From: an uncultured Eubacteriales bacterium
GTDB lineage: Bacteria > Bacillota > Clostridia > Peptostreptococcales > Anaerovoracaceae
NCBI GenBank assembly: GCA_900542245.1
Contig: UQMQ01000075.1
Span: forward strand, 1-11,838
Reading direction: 5' to 3'
Length of the DNA: 11,838 bases
Part shown: positions 1-7,166 of the stretch, piece by piece
Position numbering within the stretch: the first letter of the stretch is position 1
Layout of the letters: every line of letters starts with the position of its first letter
The notes under the pieces: generated by a model
The model's input: the letters and a program-made list of their open reading frames with translations, nothing else
What the model was told of the DNA's origin: nothing
Database searches by the model: none
Program-made: the position numbers and the translations under genes

Positions 1-31
1 CATGGTCAAGCGATACAGTCAGACAATGCGC

Positions 32-69
32 ATGCCCTCGGAGCAGAAGATTTTCCGGGGGCATTTTTG
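32..69 (+). terminator. Rho-independent terminator of an upstream gene
   Basis: A 10-bp stem pairs positions 32-41 (ATGCCCTCGG) with 55-64 (CCGGGGGCAT), with one G-U pair and a 13-nt loop. The right arm runs into five T residues at 64-68. The shape and position ahead of the promoter at 80-108 suggest that it ends a plus-strand gene lying left of the window. No convincing end of that gene is visible in the first 31 bases. Confidence 0.65.
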
Positions 70-79
70 TATCGAGAGA

Positions 80-108
80 TTGCATTTTGAGAGGTGAGAT
101 GCTATACT
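80..108 (+). promoter_or_regulatory. SigA-type promoter with extended -10 for the XpaC-like/decarboxylase unit
   Basis: A -35-like TTGCAT (80-85) lies 17 bp upstream of TATACT (103-108), which differs from TATAAT at one position. TGC directly precedes it at 100-102, giving an extended -10 that would compensate for the weak -35. Transcription would start near 115, leaving a purine-rich leader of about 98 nt before the start codon at 213. Confidence 0.55.
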
Positions 109-212
109 GTGCCTAGATCAATCGCAGAGAAATCTGTATGATCATAGTGCGAAACGCAGCAAAAAGAGACAAAAGAGATAGAAGAGGCAAAAGAGAGAAA
201 CAGGGGGAAACG

Positions 213-1385
213 ATGAATCCAAATGAAAAAAAGAAATTTACAGACCAGTTCCGCAACCCGAATGGGAGTTATCACATCCCGACATGGCTGATCGTGGTGC
301 TGTTTATCTGCGGCGGCTGGCCGATCGCGGTGTGCCTGCTGATCGCGCGATTCTGCGAGGATCAGGGCGAGCAGGCTGATTATGGCGATCGAAACGCGCC
401 GCAAGGAGAAGGTACGGGTGCGCAGGGGCAGCATGTTTATACAGGTACAGGCAGTGCCCCGGGGAAACGCACGAATATCAAAAAGAAGGTCAATACGCAG
501 AAGCTCTGGATGATTTTGGGAATCGTGCTGTGCGTGCTCAGTGTGTTTGAACTGCCGGATTCTATTCAGTATCTGGTCTGGTGCATCAATGAGAAAAACG
601 GCGTCAGCTACGCGTTGGAGGACGTGATTCGGGATGCACTGTGGCTGTTTGGCGGCGTCGGGATGCTGCTGGTATCGGCAGGCATGCGCGCAGCGGCGAG
701 AAAACGCAAGCGGGTCGCAGCCATCGTCGGCGATGCGAACTACATCCTGATCGATGAGGTCGCAGAGGCGCTGCCGGCGTCCCGCGGCAAGACAGAGCGT
801 CTCCTGCAGCGCTGCATCGATTGCGGCATGTTCGGCGAGAAAGCTTATCTGGACATGCGCTCAGACTGTCTGGTCATCAGAGGCGGCGCACCGCTGTCGA
901 AGAAGGCAAGGGCAGAGGCTGAGGCGGCGGCACGCGCGGCAAAAGCAGCGGCTGACAATCTCGATGAATATGAAAAGACTCTCAAGGCGCTGCGGGAGCT
1001 CAACGACCGTATACCGGGCGAGGAAATGTCCGCGAAGATCAGCCGTATGGAGGATCTGACGGCGAAGATCTTCCAGATGGCAAAGGAGCAGCCGGAAAAG
1101 CTCGGCAGCATGCGCAAGTTCATGGACTACTATCTGCCGACCAGCCTCAAGCTGCTTGCACGTTATGAGAAGCTGGACGCACAGGGCGTCGAGGGTACGA
1201 ATATCAGTGAATCCAAGCGGCAGATCGAGGAGACGATGGATACGATGATCACAGCCTTCGAGAAGCAGCTCGACAAGCTGTTCCTGTCCGAGAGCATCGA
1301 CATCTCCGCGGACATCGCGGCGATGCAGAACCTGATGCGCGCGGACGGTCTGATGGAGGATGAAATTTTTGGAAAGCTGCAGTAG
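213..1385 (+). CDS. XpaC-like membrane protein (5-bromo-4-chloroindolyl phosphate hydrolysis family)
   Basis: The 390-residue product is read from the ATG at 213, which has AGGGGG (202-207) five bases upstream. The longer in-frame start at 138 has no ribosome binding site and would only add a Lys/Arg-rich stretch. One hydrophobic segment lies at about residues 24-45, followed by a Gly/Gln-rich linker (50-95) and two further membrane segments (98-115 and 142-158). A cytoplasmic winged-helix or PCI-like stretch with paired Cys (about 168-224) and an Ala-rich coiled coil (228-250) come next. Residues 251-382 match my memory of the XpaC/Halogen_Hydrol family (Pfam PF10112): a YYLPTSLKLL motif (307-316), then GVEG and a helical C-terminus. 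The family is named for an indolyl phosphate phenotype; its real function is not established, and relatives sit near TelA-type stress genes. It is probably co-transcribed with the PLP enzyme gene 20 nt downstream. Confidence 0.8.
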   Translation: MNPNEKKKFTDQFRNPNGSYHIPTWLIVVLFICGGWPIAVCLLIARFCEDQGEQADYGDRNAPQGEGTGAQGQHVYTGTGSAPGKRTNIKKKVNTQKLWMILGIVLCVLSVFELPDSIQYLVWCINEKNGVSYALEDVIRDALWLFGGVGMLLVSAGMRAAARKRKRVAAIVGDANYILIDEVAEALPASRGKTERLLQRCIDCGMFGEKAYLDMRSDCLVIRGGAPLSKKARAEAEAAARAAKAAADNLDEYEKTLKALRELNDRIPGEEMSAKISRMEDLTAKIFQMAKEQPEKLGSMRKFMDYYLPTSLKLLARYEKLDAQGVEGTNISESKRQIEETMDTMITAFEKQLDKLFLSESIDISADIAAMQNLMRADGLMEDEIFGKLQ

Positions 1386-1405
1386 ATAAAGAGAAAGGCA
1401 AGGCG

Positions 1406-2818
1406 TTGAACAAGGCAATCAGAGATTTCTTACAGCTGCACGCGCAGCAGGAGCCGGTATCGTTTCACATGCCGGGGCATAAGGGGGCACGCATCTATCG
1501 CGAAAACGGATACGGCGCGTTCCTAGAGCAGATCATGGACTGCGACATTACAGAGATCCCCGGCGCGGACAATTTATTTCAGACAGAAGGTATTATCGCC
1601 GAGACGATGGCGAAGTACCGCGCCTTATATGAGGTCGCGCAGTCGTATCTTTTGATCAACGGCAGCTCCGGCGGTCTGATCGCGGCGATCCTCACCGCGG
1701 TCGGCAAAGGCGGCAAGCTGGTCATGGCGCGAAACTGCCATAAATCTGTCTTTAACGCATTGCAATTAGGCAATATCACGCCGATCTACGCCTATCCGGA
1801 GACTTTAGAGGCTTACGGCGTGCTGGGCGGCATCTCCGCGGATGAGATCGCGCACTGTCTGGATGAAAATCCGGAGGCAGAGGCAGTGATCCTGCCATCG
1901 CCGAATTATTACGGCATCTGCAGCGACATTCGGGCGATTGCGAAGGTCACGCACGACCGCGGCAAGGTCCTGATCGTCGATCAGGCGCACGGTGCGCATC
2001 TGAAATTTTTTGATACATACGGCATCGACGGCTTCCCGCGGGCGGCGGAAGATTTGGGCGCGGATCTGGTCATCAACAGCATCCACAAGACACTGGCGTC
2101 GTGGACGCAGAGCGCGCTGCTCAATGTCTGCACAGACCGCGTGAACTGCCATGTACTGGAGGACAAGCTGCAGATGATCGAAAGCTCCAGCCCGTCCTAC
2201 CCGCTGATGGCGACGCTGGACATCAACGCGGATCTCCTGCTGGAAAAGGGCGAGGCTTTGACGCGCGCGTGGGCGGAGAGTCTGACCTGGTTCTATGAAG
2301 AAGTCAAGAAGATCCCCGGACTTGTCATCATGGAAACGCCGACGCTGGATCATACCAAGCTGAACCTCGATCTGTCCGCCTACGGTGTGAACGGCAACGA
2401 GCTGGAAGACCTGCTGATGGAACAGGGGATTTTTTTGGAGCTGGTGACGGGCAATATCATCATGTGCATGAGCGGCATCGGCAATCAGCGATCTGACTTT
2501 GAACGGCTGCTTACGGCGCTGCGGGAGATTACCGCGGCGCGAAAGCCGGTGACCGCGGCGAAGATGGCGCAGCCGCCGGCGCTCACGACCAGACTGGAGC
2601 GGCGTGCGCTCCCGCGCGAAAAGGTCCTCGTGCCGCTTGCGGAAGCGGCAGGCAAAGTCTGCGCGTCGTCCCTCATCCCTTATCCGCCGGGCGTACCGAT
2701 CGCCTGCCCGGGCGAGGTGCTGACCGAAGAAGTGCTTGCCTATGTCAAGGCGCGGCGCGACGCGGACGAAAAAGTCATCGGCATTACCGCGGACGGGGAT
2801 GTTTTCGTCGGGAAATAA
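1406..2818 (+). CDS. Orn/Lys/Arg decarboxylase family PLP-dependent enzyme (aminotransferase class I/II fold)
   Basis: This 470-residue cytosolic protein begins at a TTG preceded by AAGGCAAGG, 20 nt after the XpaC-like stop, so the two genes likely share a transcript. It opens with the family hallmark HMPGHKG (21-27). GSSGG (86-90) is the likely PLP phosphate-binding loop, H112 probably stacks on the cofactor, and D192 and H195 sit in VDQAHGAH. K228 in SIHKTL is the expected Schiff-base lysine. The C-terminal domain carries a PYPPGVPI-type motif near the end, as in fold-I amino acid decarboxylases. The length is close to Bacillus SpeA and YaaO (about 480-490 aa). The likely reaction is decarboxylation of a basic amino acid to a polyamine or diamine, but the substrate cannot be read from the sequence, and no other polyamine gene is nearby. 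Arg codons are mostly CGC/CGG, unlike the rnf genes that follow. Confidence 0.85.
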   Translation: MNKAIRDFLQLHAQQEPVSFHMPGHKGARIYRENGYGAFLEQIMDCDITEIPGADNLFQTEGIIAETMAKYRALYEVAQSYLLINGSSGGLIAAILTAVGKGGKLVMARNCHKSVFNALQLGNITPIYAYPETLEAYGVLGGISADEIAHCLDENPEAEAVILPSPNYYGICSDIRAIAKVTHDRGKVLIVDQAHGAHLKFFDTYGIDGFPRAAEDLGADLVINSIHKTLASWTQSALLNVCTDRVNCHVLEDKLQMIESSSPSYPLMATLDINADLLLEKGEALTRAWAESLTWFYEEVKKIPGLVIMETPTLDHTKLNLDLSAYGVNGNELEDLLMEQGIFLELVTGNIIMCMSGIGNQRSDFERLLTALREITAARKPVTAAKMAQPPALTTRLERRALPREKVLVPLAEAAGKVCASSLIPYPPGVPIACPGEVLTEEVLAYVKARRDADEKVIGITADGDVFVGK

Positions 2819-2862
2819 CTGTTTTTTTGCGGTTTTCGGCGAAAATATGGCGAAAATACAAG

Positions 2863-2907
2863 AAGAAGCGCTAAGAATCAAAAGTTTTTAGTGCTTTTTG
2901 ATTTTTA
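2863..2907 (+). terminator. Rho-independent terminator between the decarboxylase gene and rnf
   Basis: Positions 2863-2874 (AAGAAGCGCTAA) pair with 2888-2899 (TTAGTGCTTTTT) to give a 12-bp stem with two G-U pairs and a 13-nt loop. A T-rich tail (GATTTTTATT) follows. It lies 45 nt after the decarboxylase stop and separates that unit from the rnf promoter. Confidence 0.65.
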
Positions 2908-2919
2908 TTGTAGTATAAT
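2891..2919 (+). promoter_or_regulatory. rnf: Putative rnf operon promoter
   Basis: A perfect TATAAT at 2914-2919 stands in a strongly AT-rich stretch. The -35 position at 17-bp spacing (2891-2896, GTGCTT) matches poorly. That hexamer lies inside the right arm of the preceding terminator. Start of transcription would be near 2926, giving a short leader of about 43 nt before rnfC. An alternative -10, TATGAT at 2928-2933, also exists. I found no clear Rex-type operator here. Confidence 0.5.
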
Positions 2920-2968
2920 ATATGGCGTATGATTTTGTATATTTTTTAGAAAGGAAGGTCTCACAGAC

Positions 2969-4279
2969 ATGAGTCAAAAACATTTACACAGCATTCATGT
3001 GAGTCATTACAAGCACACTGCCGGTTGTGCGACGGAAGTAATGCCGATTCCTGATGTTGTAAAAATTTCGATGTCTCAGCATATAGGAGCACCTTGCAAG
3101 CCATTAGTACAAAAAGGCGACTATGTAAAAGTAGGACAGCTTATTGGCGATACCGATGCTTTTGTCAGCGCACCTATCCACTCAAGTGTTTCCGGTACCG
3201 TAAAGGGTCTGGAGGAACAGCGCTCCGCTATGGGCGGCACAGACACACTTGTAGTCATCGAAACAGACAAGAAACAAGAAGTTTACGAGGGAATCACGAT
3301 TCCTGAAGCGAACGACCTGCCGGAATTCATCAAGGCGATCAGAGCCAGCGGACTGGTAGGTCTGGGCGGCGCGTCCTTCCCGACGCACATCAAATTCAAT
3401 CCGAAGAATATCGATGAGGTACATACCTTGATCGTCAACGCGGCGGAGTGCGAACCATTCATCACCTCTGACCACAGACTGATGCTCGAGGACGCGGAAG
3501 ATCTGATCGCGGGCTGCCAGCTTCTGATGAAGTTCATCGGACTGGACGAGGGCTATATCGGCATCGAAGAAAACAAGCCGGATGCCATCGAACACCTCGA
3601 CAAGCTGATTGCCGCAAAGGGCATTACCAACCTGAAGACATTCAAGCTGCAGGCAAGATACCCGAAGGGCGCAGAGAGAGTCCTGCTTTATGAAATCACA
3701 GGCAAGACCATGAACGCCGGCGAACTTCCGGCACAGCATGGCGTCATCCTTTCCAACGTAACGACCATCGCGTTTGTCGGTCAGTATTTCAGAACCGGCA
3801 TGCCGCTGATCCAAAAGAGAATGACGGTAGACGGCGACGCGGTTGCAACACCGAAGAACGTCATGGCGCCGATCGGCACACAGATCTGCGACGTGATCGA
3901 GTTCTGCGGCGGCTATAAAGAAGAACCGAAAAAGATCTTAATGGGCGGCCCGATGATGGGCAGAGCGATTTTCTCGGATGCAATGCCGATCGTTAAGAAC
4001 AATAACGCGATTCTGGCGTTCTCCAAGGCACAGTCTATGGTGAAGGAAGAAACGGGCTGCATCAACTGCGGCAGATGTCACCAGGCCTGTCCATTCGGTC
4101 TGATCCCGACCGCGCTTGCAAAGGCGTATGAAGCAAGAGACGCACAGGCACTCTCCGACCTCAAGGTCATGCAGTGCATGGAATGCGGCAGCTGCTCCTA
4201 CATCTGTCCGGCGAGAAGACCGCTCGGCTTCATGAACAAGCTTGGAAAAGCAGTAGTAAAGGAGGCTGGAATTAAATAA
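2969..4279 (+). CDS. rnfC: RnfC, Rnf electron transport complex subunit C
   Basis: This 436-residue peripheral subunit is the NAD(H)-side module of the Rnf complex, which oxidises reduced ferredoxin, reduces NAD+ and moves Na+ or H+ across the membrane. The N-terminal RnfC barrel-sandwich region (about 1-110) has the typical HxGAPCKPLV and VxSPIHSSVSGTV-like stretches. The NADH/FMN-binding motif GLVGLGGASFPTHIKF covers 128-143, followed by NAAECEPFITSDHR (157-170). Two [4Fe-4S] motifs lie near the C-terminus: C364-x2-C367-x2-C370-x3-C374 and C403-x2-C406-x2-C409-x3-C413. The start has AGGAAGG 10 nt upstream. This is the first gene of rnfCDGEAB; its stop overlaps the rnfD start by one base. 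Arg is AGA at 11 of 12 sites. Identification is secure; the coupling ion is not visible from this subunit. Confidence 0.97.
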   Translation: MSQKHLHSIHVSHYKHTAGCATEVMPIPDVVKISMSQHIGAPCKPLVQKGDYVKVGQLIGDTDAFVSAPIHSSVSGTVKGLEEQRSAMGGTDTLVVIETDKKQEVYEGITIPEANDLPEFIKAIRASGLVGLGGASFPTHIKFNPKNIDEVHTLIVNAAECEPFITSDHRLMLEDAEDLIAGCQLLMKFIGLDEGYIGIEENKPDAIEHLDKLIAAKGITNLKTFKLQARYPKGAERVLLYEITGKTMNAGELPAQHGVILSNVTTIAFVGQYFRTGMPLIQKRMTVDGDAVATPKNVMAPIGTQICDVIEFCGGYKEEPKKILMGGPMMGRAIFSDAMPIVKNNNAILAFSKAQSMVKEETGCINCGRCHQACPFGLIPTALAKAYEARDAQALSDLKVMQCMECGSCSYICPARRPLGFMNKLGKAVVKEAGIK

Positions 4280-5256
4280 TGGATAAGAAAACTTACAACA
4301 ACTTATTAGTATCCTCCGCTCCGCATATCGTGACCAATATGGACACCACCAGAATCATGATGATGGTGCTCATCGGACTGGCACCGTCTTTTTTGGTAAG
4401 CATCTACGTTTTTGGAGCGAGAGTCATTTCCCTGACCTTAGTCTGCGCTGTTGCCAGCGTATTCTTCGAATGGGCATGGAATAAACTGATGCACAAAAAA
4501 CAGACCATCGGCGACCTGAGCGCGGTTCTGACAGGTGTACTGATCGCGTTCAACGTACCGTCCGGTCTGCCTTACTGGATCGCCATCGTCGGCTGCTTCG
4601 TCGCGATCATCGTCATCAAGCAGTTATTCGGCGGTGTTGGCAAAAATATCGCAAACCCTGCAATTACAGCCAGAATCGTGCTGTTTATCTCCTTCGCGAC
4701 CGAAATGACCACATGGCCGGCACCGAGAATGGCAGCAGATGCGACATCCACTGCGACCCCGCTCGGCGTACTGGCTGAGGGTAATGCGGCTGAGCTGCCG
4801 ACCAACATGGAAATGTTCCTTGGCTACATCGGCGGTTCCATGGGTGAAGTCAGCGCAATCGCGCTTCTGATCGGCGGTCTGTTCCTGATCTGGAAGAAGA
4901 TCATCAGCCCGATCATTCCGGCCTGCTTCATCGGTACGGTATTCGTATTCGCAGCGATTTACTACGGCGCAACAGGCGGAGACGCGCTCCACATGGCGAT
5001 TTTCCACGTGCTGGCAGGCGGCGTGATGCTCGGCGCGTTCTTCATGGCGACCGACTATGTCACCACTCCGTTATTACCGGGCGGAAAAGTTGTCTTTGGT
5101 ATCGGCTGCGGTCTGATTACGATGATGATCAGACTGTGGGGTCAGTATCCGGAAGGTGTTTCCTTCTCCATCCTGATCATGAACTGCCTGACACCGCTCA
5201 TCGACAGCTTCTTCCAGAAGAGAATGTATGGAGGTGCGAAGAAAAATGAAAAGTAA
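4279..5256 (+). CDS. rnfD: RnfD, membrane subunit D of the Rnf complex
   Basis: This 325-residue polytopic membrane protein is related to NqrB. The N-terminal SSAPHIVTNMDTTRIM stretch is characteristic of RnfD, and GGVGKNIANPAITARI (118-133) is a strong family signature. The expected covalent FMN site is T160 in D154-A-T-S-T-A-T160-P-L. It fits the position of the usual Dxx(S/T)GAT flavinylation motif but has Thr in place of Gly. The start codon shares one base with the rnfC stop (TAATG), and AAAGGAGG sits at 4258-4265 inside rnfC, so translation is probably coupled. All six Arg codons are AGA. FMN would be attached on the outside by an exported ApbE such as the one encoded at 11248. Confidence 0.96.
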   Translation: MDKKTYNNLLVSSAPHIVTNMDTTRIMMMVLIGLAPSFLVSIYVFGARVISLTLVCAVASVFFEWAWNKLMHKKQTIGDLSAVLTGVLIAFNVPSGLPYWIAIVGCFVAIIVIKQLFGGVGKNIANPAITARIVLFISFATEMTTWPAPRMAADATSTATPLGVLAEGNAAELPTNMEMFLGYIGGSMGEVSAIALLIGGLFLIWKKIISPIIPACFIGTVFVFAAIYYGATGGDALHMAIFHVLAGGVMLGAFFMATDYVTTPLLPGGKVVFGIGCGLITMMIRLWGQYPEGVSFSILIMNCLTPLIDSFFQKRMYGGAKKNEK

Positions 5257-5815
5257 TACCTTTAAAGAATACATACAGCCAACTGTGGTACTGGTAGCGA
5301 TCTGTCTGGTCATTACCTTCGCATTGGCTTACGTAAACTCCATCACTGCGCCGATCATCGCAGACAACACTGCAAAAGCAGCTGACGCGGCGAGAGCAGA
5401 GCTGCTTCCGGCAGCGACCTCTTTCACCAAGTATGAGGGAGATTTGGTCGTTGCAGTACCTGACAAGGTATTTGTCGAGGACTGCTACGTTGCGGACGGC
5501 GTCGGCATGGTCGTCACCGTGAAGACAGCCTCCTTCGGCGGTCTTTTGACCGAAATGGTCGGTATCGACAGCGAAGGCGCGATCACAGGCGTGAAGGTTA
5601 CGGCACATGGGGATACCAAGGGTCTGGGTACCAAGGCGCATGACTCCGGTTATCTGGAGCAGTACAAGGGTCTGACAGAGCTCGCGAACGCTGACAACAT
5701 CAAGGGTGATTCCGCGGTGACTTTCATCAGCGGCGCGACGATCTCCTCCAACGGTGTTTACCAGGGAGTCTGCGCGGCACTTGCGCAATTTGAAGCAATA
5801 GGAGGTGCTAACTAA
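5246..5815 (+). CDS. rnfG: RnfG, extracytosolic FMN-binding subunit of the Rnf complex
   Basis: The 189-residue product is read from the ATG at 5246, because GGAGGTG (5230-5236) lies nine bases upstream. The in-frame ATG at 5228 overlaps that ribosome binding site and is unlikely. The gene overlaps the end of rnfD by 11 nt. Residues 11-32 form a signal anchor; the rest is an FMN-binding domain facing outside, with FGGLLTEMVGID (97-108) and HGDTKGLGTKA (121-131). S162-G-A-T165 is the covalent flavinylation site, T165 being the expected FMN-phosphothreonine. The Asp usually three residues before the Ser is Thr159 here. RnfG passes electrons between the other flavin and Fe-S subunits of the complex. 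Confidence 0.95.
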   Translation: MKSNTFKEYIQPTVVLVAICLVITFALAYVNSITAPIIADNTAKAADAARAELLPAATSFTKYEGDLVVAVPDKVFVEDCYVADGVGMVVTVKTASFGGLLTEMVGIDSEGAITGVKVTAHGDTKGLGTKAHDSGYLEQYKGLTELANADNIKGDSAVTFISGATISSNGVYQGVCAALAQFEAIGGAN

Positions 5816-6576
5816 TGAAAGAAAAAGTAAATAGATTAGCAGTCCTCACAAAGGGCATCATCAAAGAAAACCCGAACCTCGTATTATTGCTGGGTACTTG
5901 TCCGACACTCGCGACGACATCCTCCGCGTTTAATGGTATGGGTATGGGTATCGCGGCGACAGCGGTACTGATTTGTTCCAACATCGTCATCTCGCTGCTT
6001 GCGAAGATCATTCCGGACAAAGTCAGAATCCCATGCTATATCGTCGTTATCGCAGGATTCGTAACGTTGGTACAGTTCATCGTACAGGCATTTGCTGAAC
6101 CGCTGTACAATTCCCTCGGCGTATTCCTGCCGCTGATCGTAGTAAACTGTATCATTCTGGGCAGAGCCGAAATGTTCGCAAACAAGAACGGCGTGCTGGA
6201 TTCCGCATTAGACGGCGTCGGCATGGGTCTTGGTTTCACCCTTTCCCTGACCTGCATCGGTGCAGTCAGAGAGATCATCGGCAACGGTACGATCTTCTCC
6301 GGATTCTTCCTGGGAAGTGAAGAGCTGGTACAGAAGCTGACCGTTTCCATTCCGTTCATTTCCGAACACCCGATGCTGATCATCGCACTGGCTCCGGGCG
6401 GCTTCTTCGTCTATGCCTGCGCGATTGCAGTTGTGAATAAGATTCTTGCCTCCAAGGGCAAAAAGCCGAGAGACTTCGGATGCCAGGGCTGTGCGCTTGC
6501 TAGCATGTGCCAGCAGGAAAAGTGCATTTCTGAGCTCGACGGCGTGACAATCGAAAAGAAAGGAGTTGAAGCATAA
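5815..6576 (+). CDS. rnfE: RnfE, membrane subunit E of the Rnf complex
   Basis: This 253-residue protein of the RnfA/RnfE/NqrD family has about six membrane helices. LLGTCP (C29) and VVNCIILGRAE (C112) are the paired half-helix cysteines that, with those of RnfA, are expected to hold a membrane-embedded [2Fe-2S] cluster. The ATG overlaps the rnfG stop by one base and has GGAGGTG seven bases upstream. After the last helix the protein has a soluble C-terminal tail with four cysteines, C223-x2-C226-x5-C232-x4-C237, which the minimal family does not need and which could bind an Fe-S cluster or zinc. All five Arg codons are AGA. Confidence 0.95.
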   Translation: MKEKVNRLAVLTKGIIKENPNLVLLLGTCPTLATTSSAFNGMGMGIAATAVLICSNIVISLLAKIIPDKVRIPCYIVVIAGFVTLVQFIVQAFAEPLYNSLGVFLPLIVVNCIILGRAEMFANKNGVLDSALDGVGMGLGFTLSLTCIGAVREIIGNGTIFSGFFLGSEELVQKLTVSIPFISEHPMLIIALAPGGFFVYACAIAVVNKILASKGKKPRDFGCQGCALASMCQQEKCISELDGVTIEKKGVEA

Positions 6577-7151
6577 TGGCACAGTGGCTGAGTATTTTAA
6601 TCGGTATGATTTTAGTAAACAACTATGTTCTTGCTCAATTCCTCGGAATTTGTCCGTTCCTTGGCGTATCTAAGAAGTTAGACTCCGCCATCGGAATGGG
6701 TGTTGCGGTTACCTTCGTTATGGTACTCGCGACGGCAGCAACATGGCCGATCATGCAGATTTTGAATCAATTTGAAATTGCATATTTACAGACCATCGTA
6801 TTCATTCTCGTTATCGCTGCACTGGTACAGTTCGTGGAAATGGTACTCAAAAAATTCATTCCGGCACTGCATAAGTCTCTGGGTGTATACCTTCCGCTGA
6901 TCACGACCAACTGCGCGGTACTCGGTGTATGTATCAACAACATCGATGCGGGCTACGGTTATGGACTGGCGCTGATCAACTCACTCGGCGCAGGCGTCGG
7001 TTTCCTGCTGGCTATGATTATTTTCTCCGGCATGAGACAGAAGCTGGAAGGCAATACGGCGGTGCCTGCACCGTTCCAGGGCGTTCCGATCACGATGACA
7101 ACGGCTGCTATCTTATCCCTTGCGTTCATGGGATTCGGCGGCTTAGTATAA
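6576..7151 (+). CDS. rnfA: RnfA, membrane subunit A of the Rnf complex
   Basis: This 191-residue integral membrane protein is homologous to RnfE. It has FLGICPFLG (C26) and TTNCAVLGVC (C113), the cysteine pair expected to share a [2Fe-2S] site with RnfE in the membrane. The ATG overlaps the rnfE stop by one base, with AGGAG at 6561-6565. The length is normal for the family (about 190 aa). It ends 15 nt before rnfB. Confidence 0.97.
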   Translation: MAQWLSILIGMILVNNYVLAQFLGICPFLGVSKKLDSAIGMGVAVTFVMVLATAATWPIMQILNQFEIAYLQTIVFILVIAALVQFVEMVLKKFIPALHKSLGVYLPLITTNCAVLGVCINNIDAGYGYGLALINSLGAGVGFLLAMIIFSGMRQKLEGNTAVPAPFQGVPITMTTAAILSLAFMGFGGLV

Positions 7152-7166
7152 AAGGAGGCGAAAAGA

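Noticed and set aside
138..212. Longer N-terminus for the XpaC-like gene from the ATG at 138
   Set aside because: No ribosome binding site precedes 138. AGGGGG sits five bases before the ATG at 213, and the extension is a Lys/Arg-rich reading of a polypurine leader.
2838..2858. Direct repeat GGCGAAAATA (2838-2847 and 2849-2858) and short palindrome TTTTCGGCGAAAA
   Set aside because: Short, AT-rich and directly after a stop codon; too weak to call a regulatory site.
1805..2881. 358-residue minus-strand open frame opposite the decarboxylase gene
   Set aside because: The product is Arg/His-rich without recognisable motifs, while the plus strand encodes a full PLP enzyme with its catalytic residues.
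2900..2968. Rex-type redox operator ahead of rnfC
   Set aside because: No TTGTTA...TAACAA-like palindrome is present; the AT-rich stretch only supports a -10 box.
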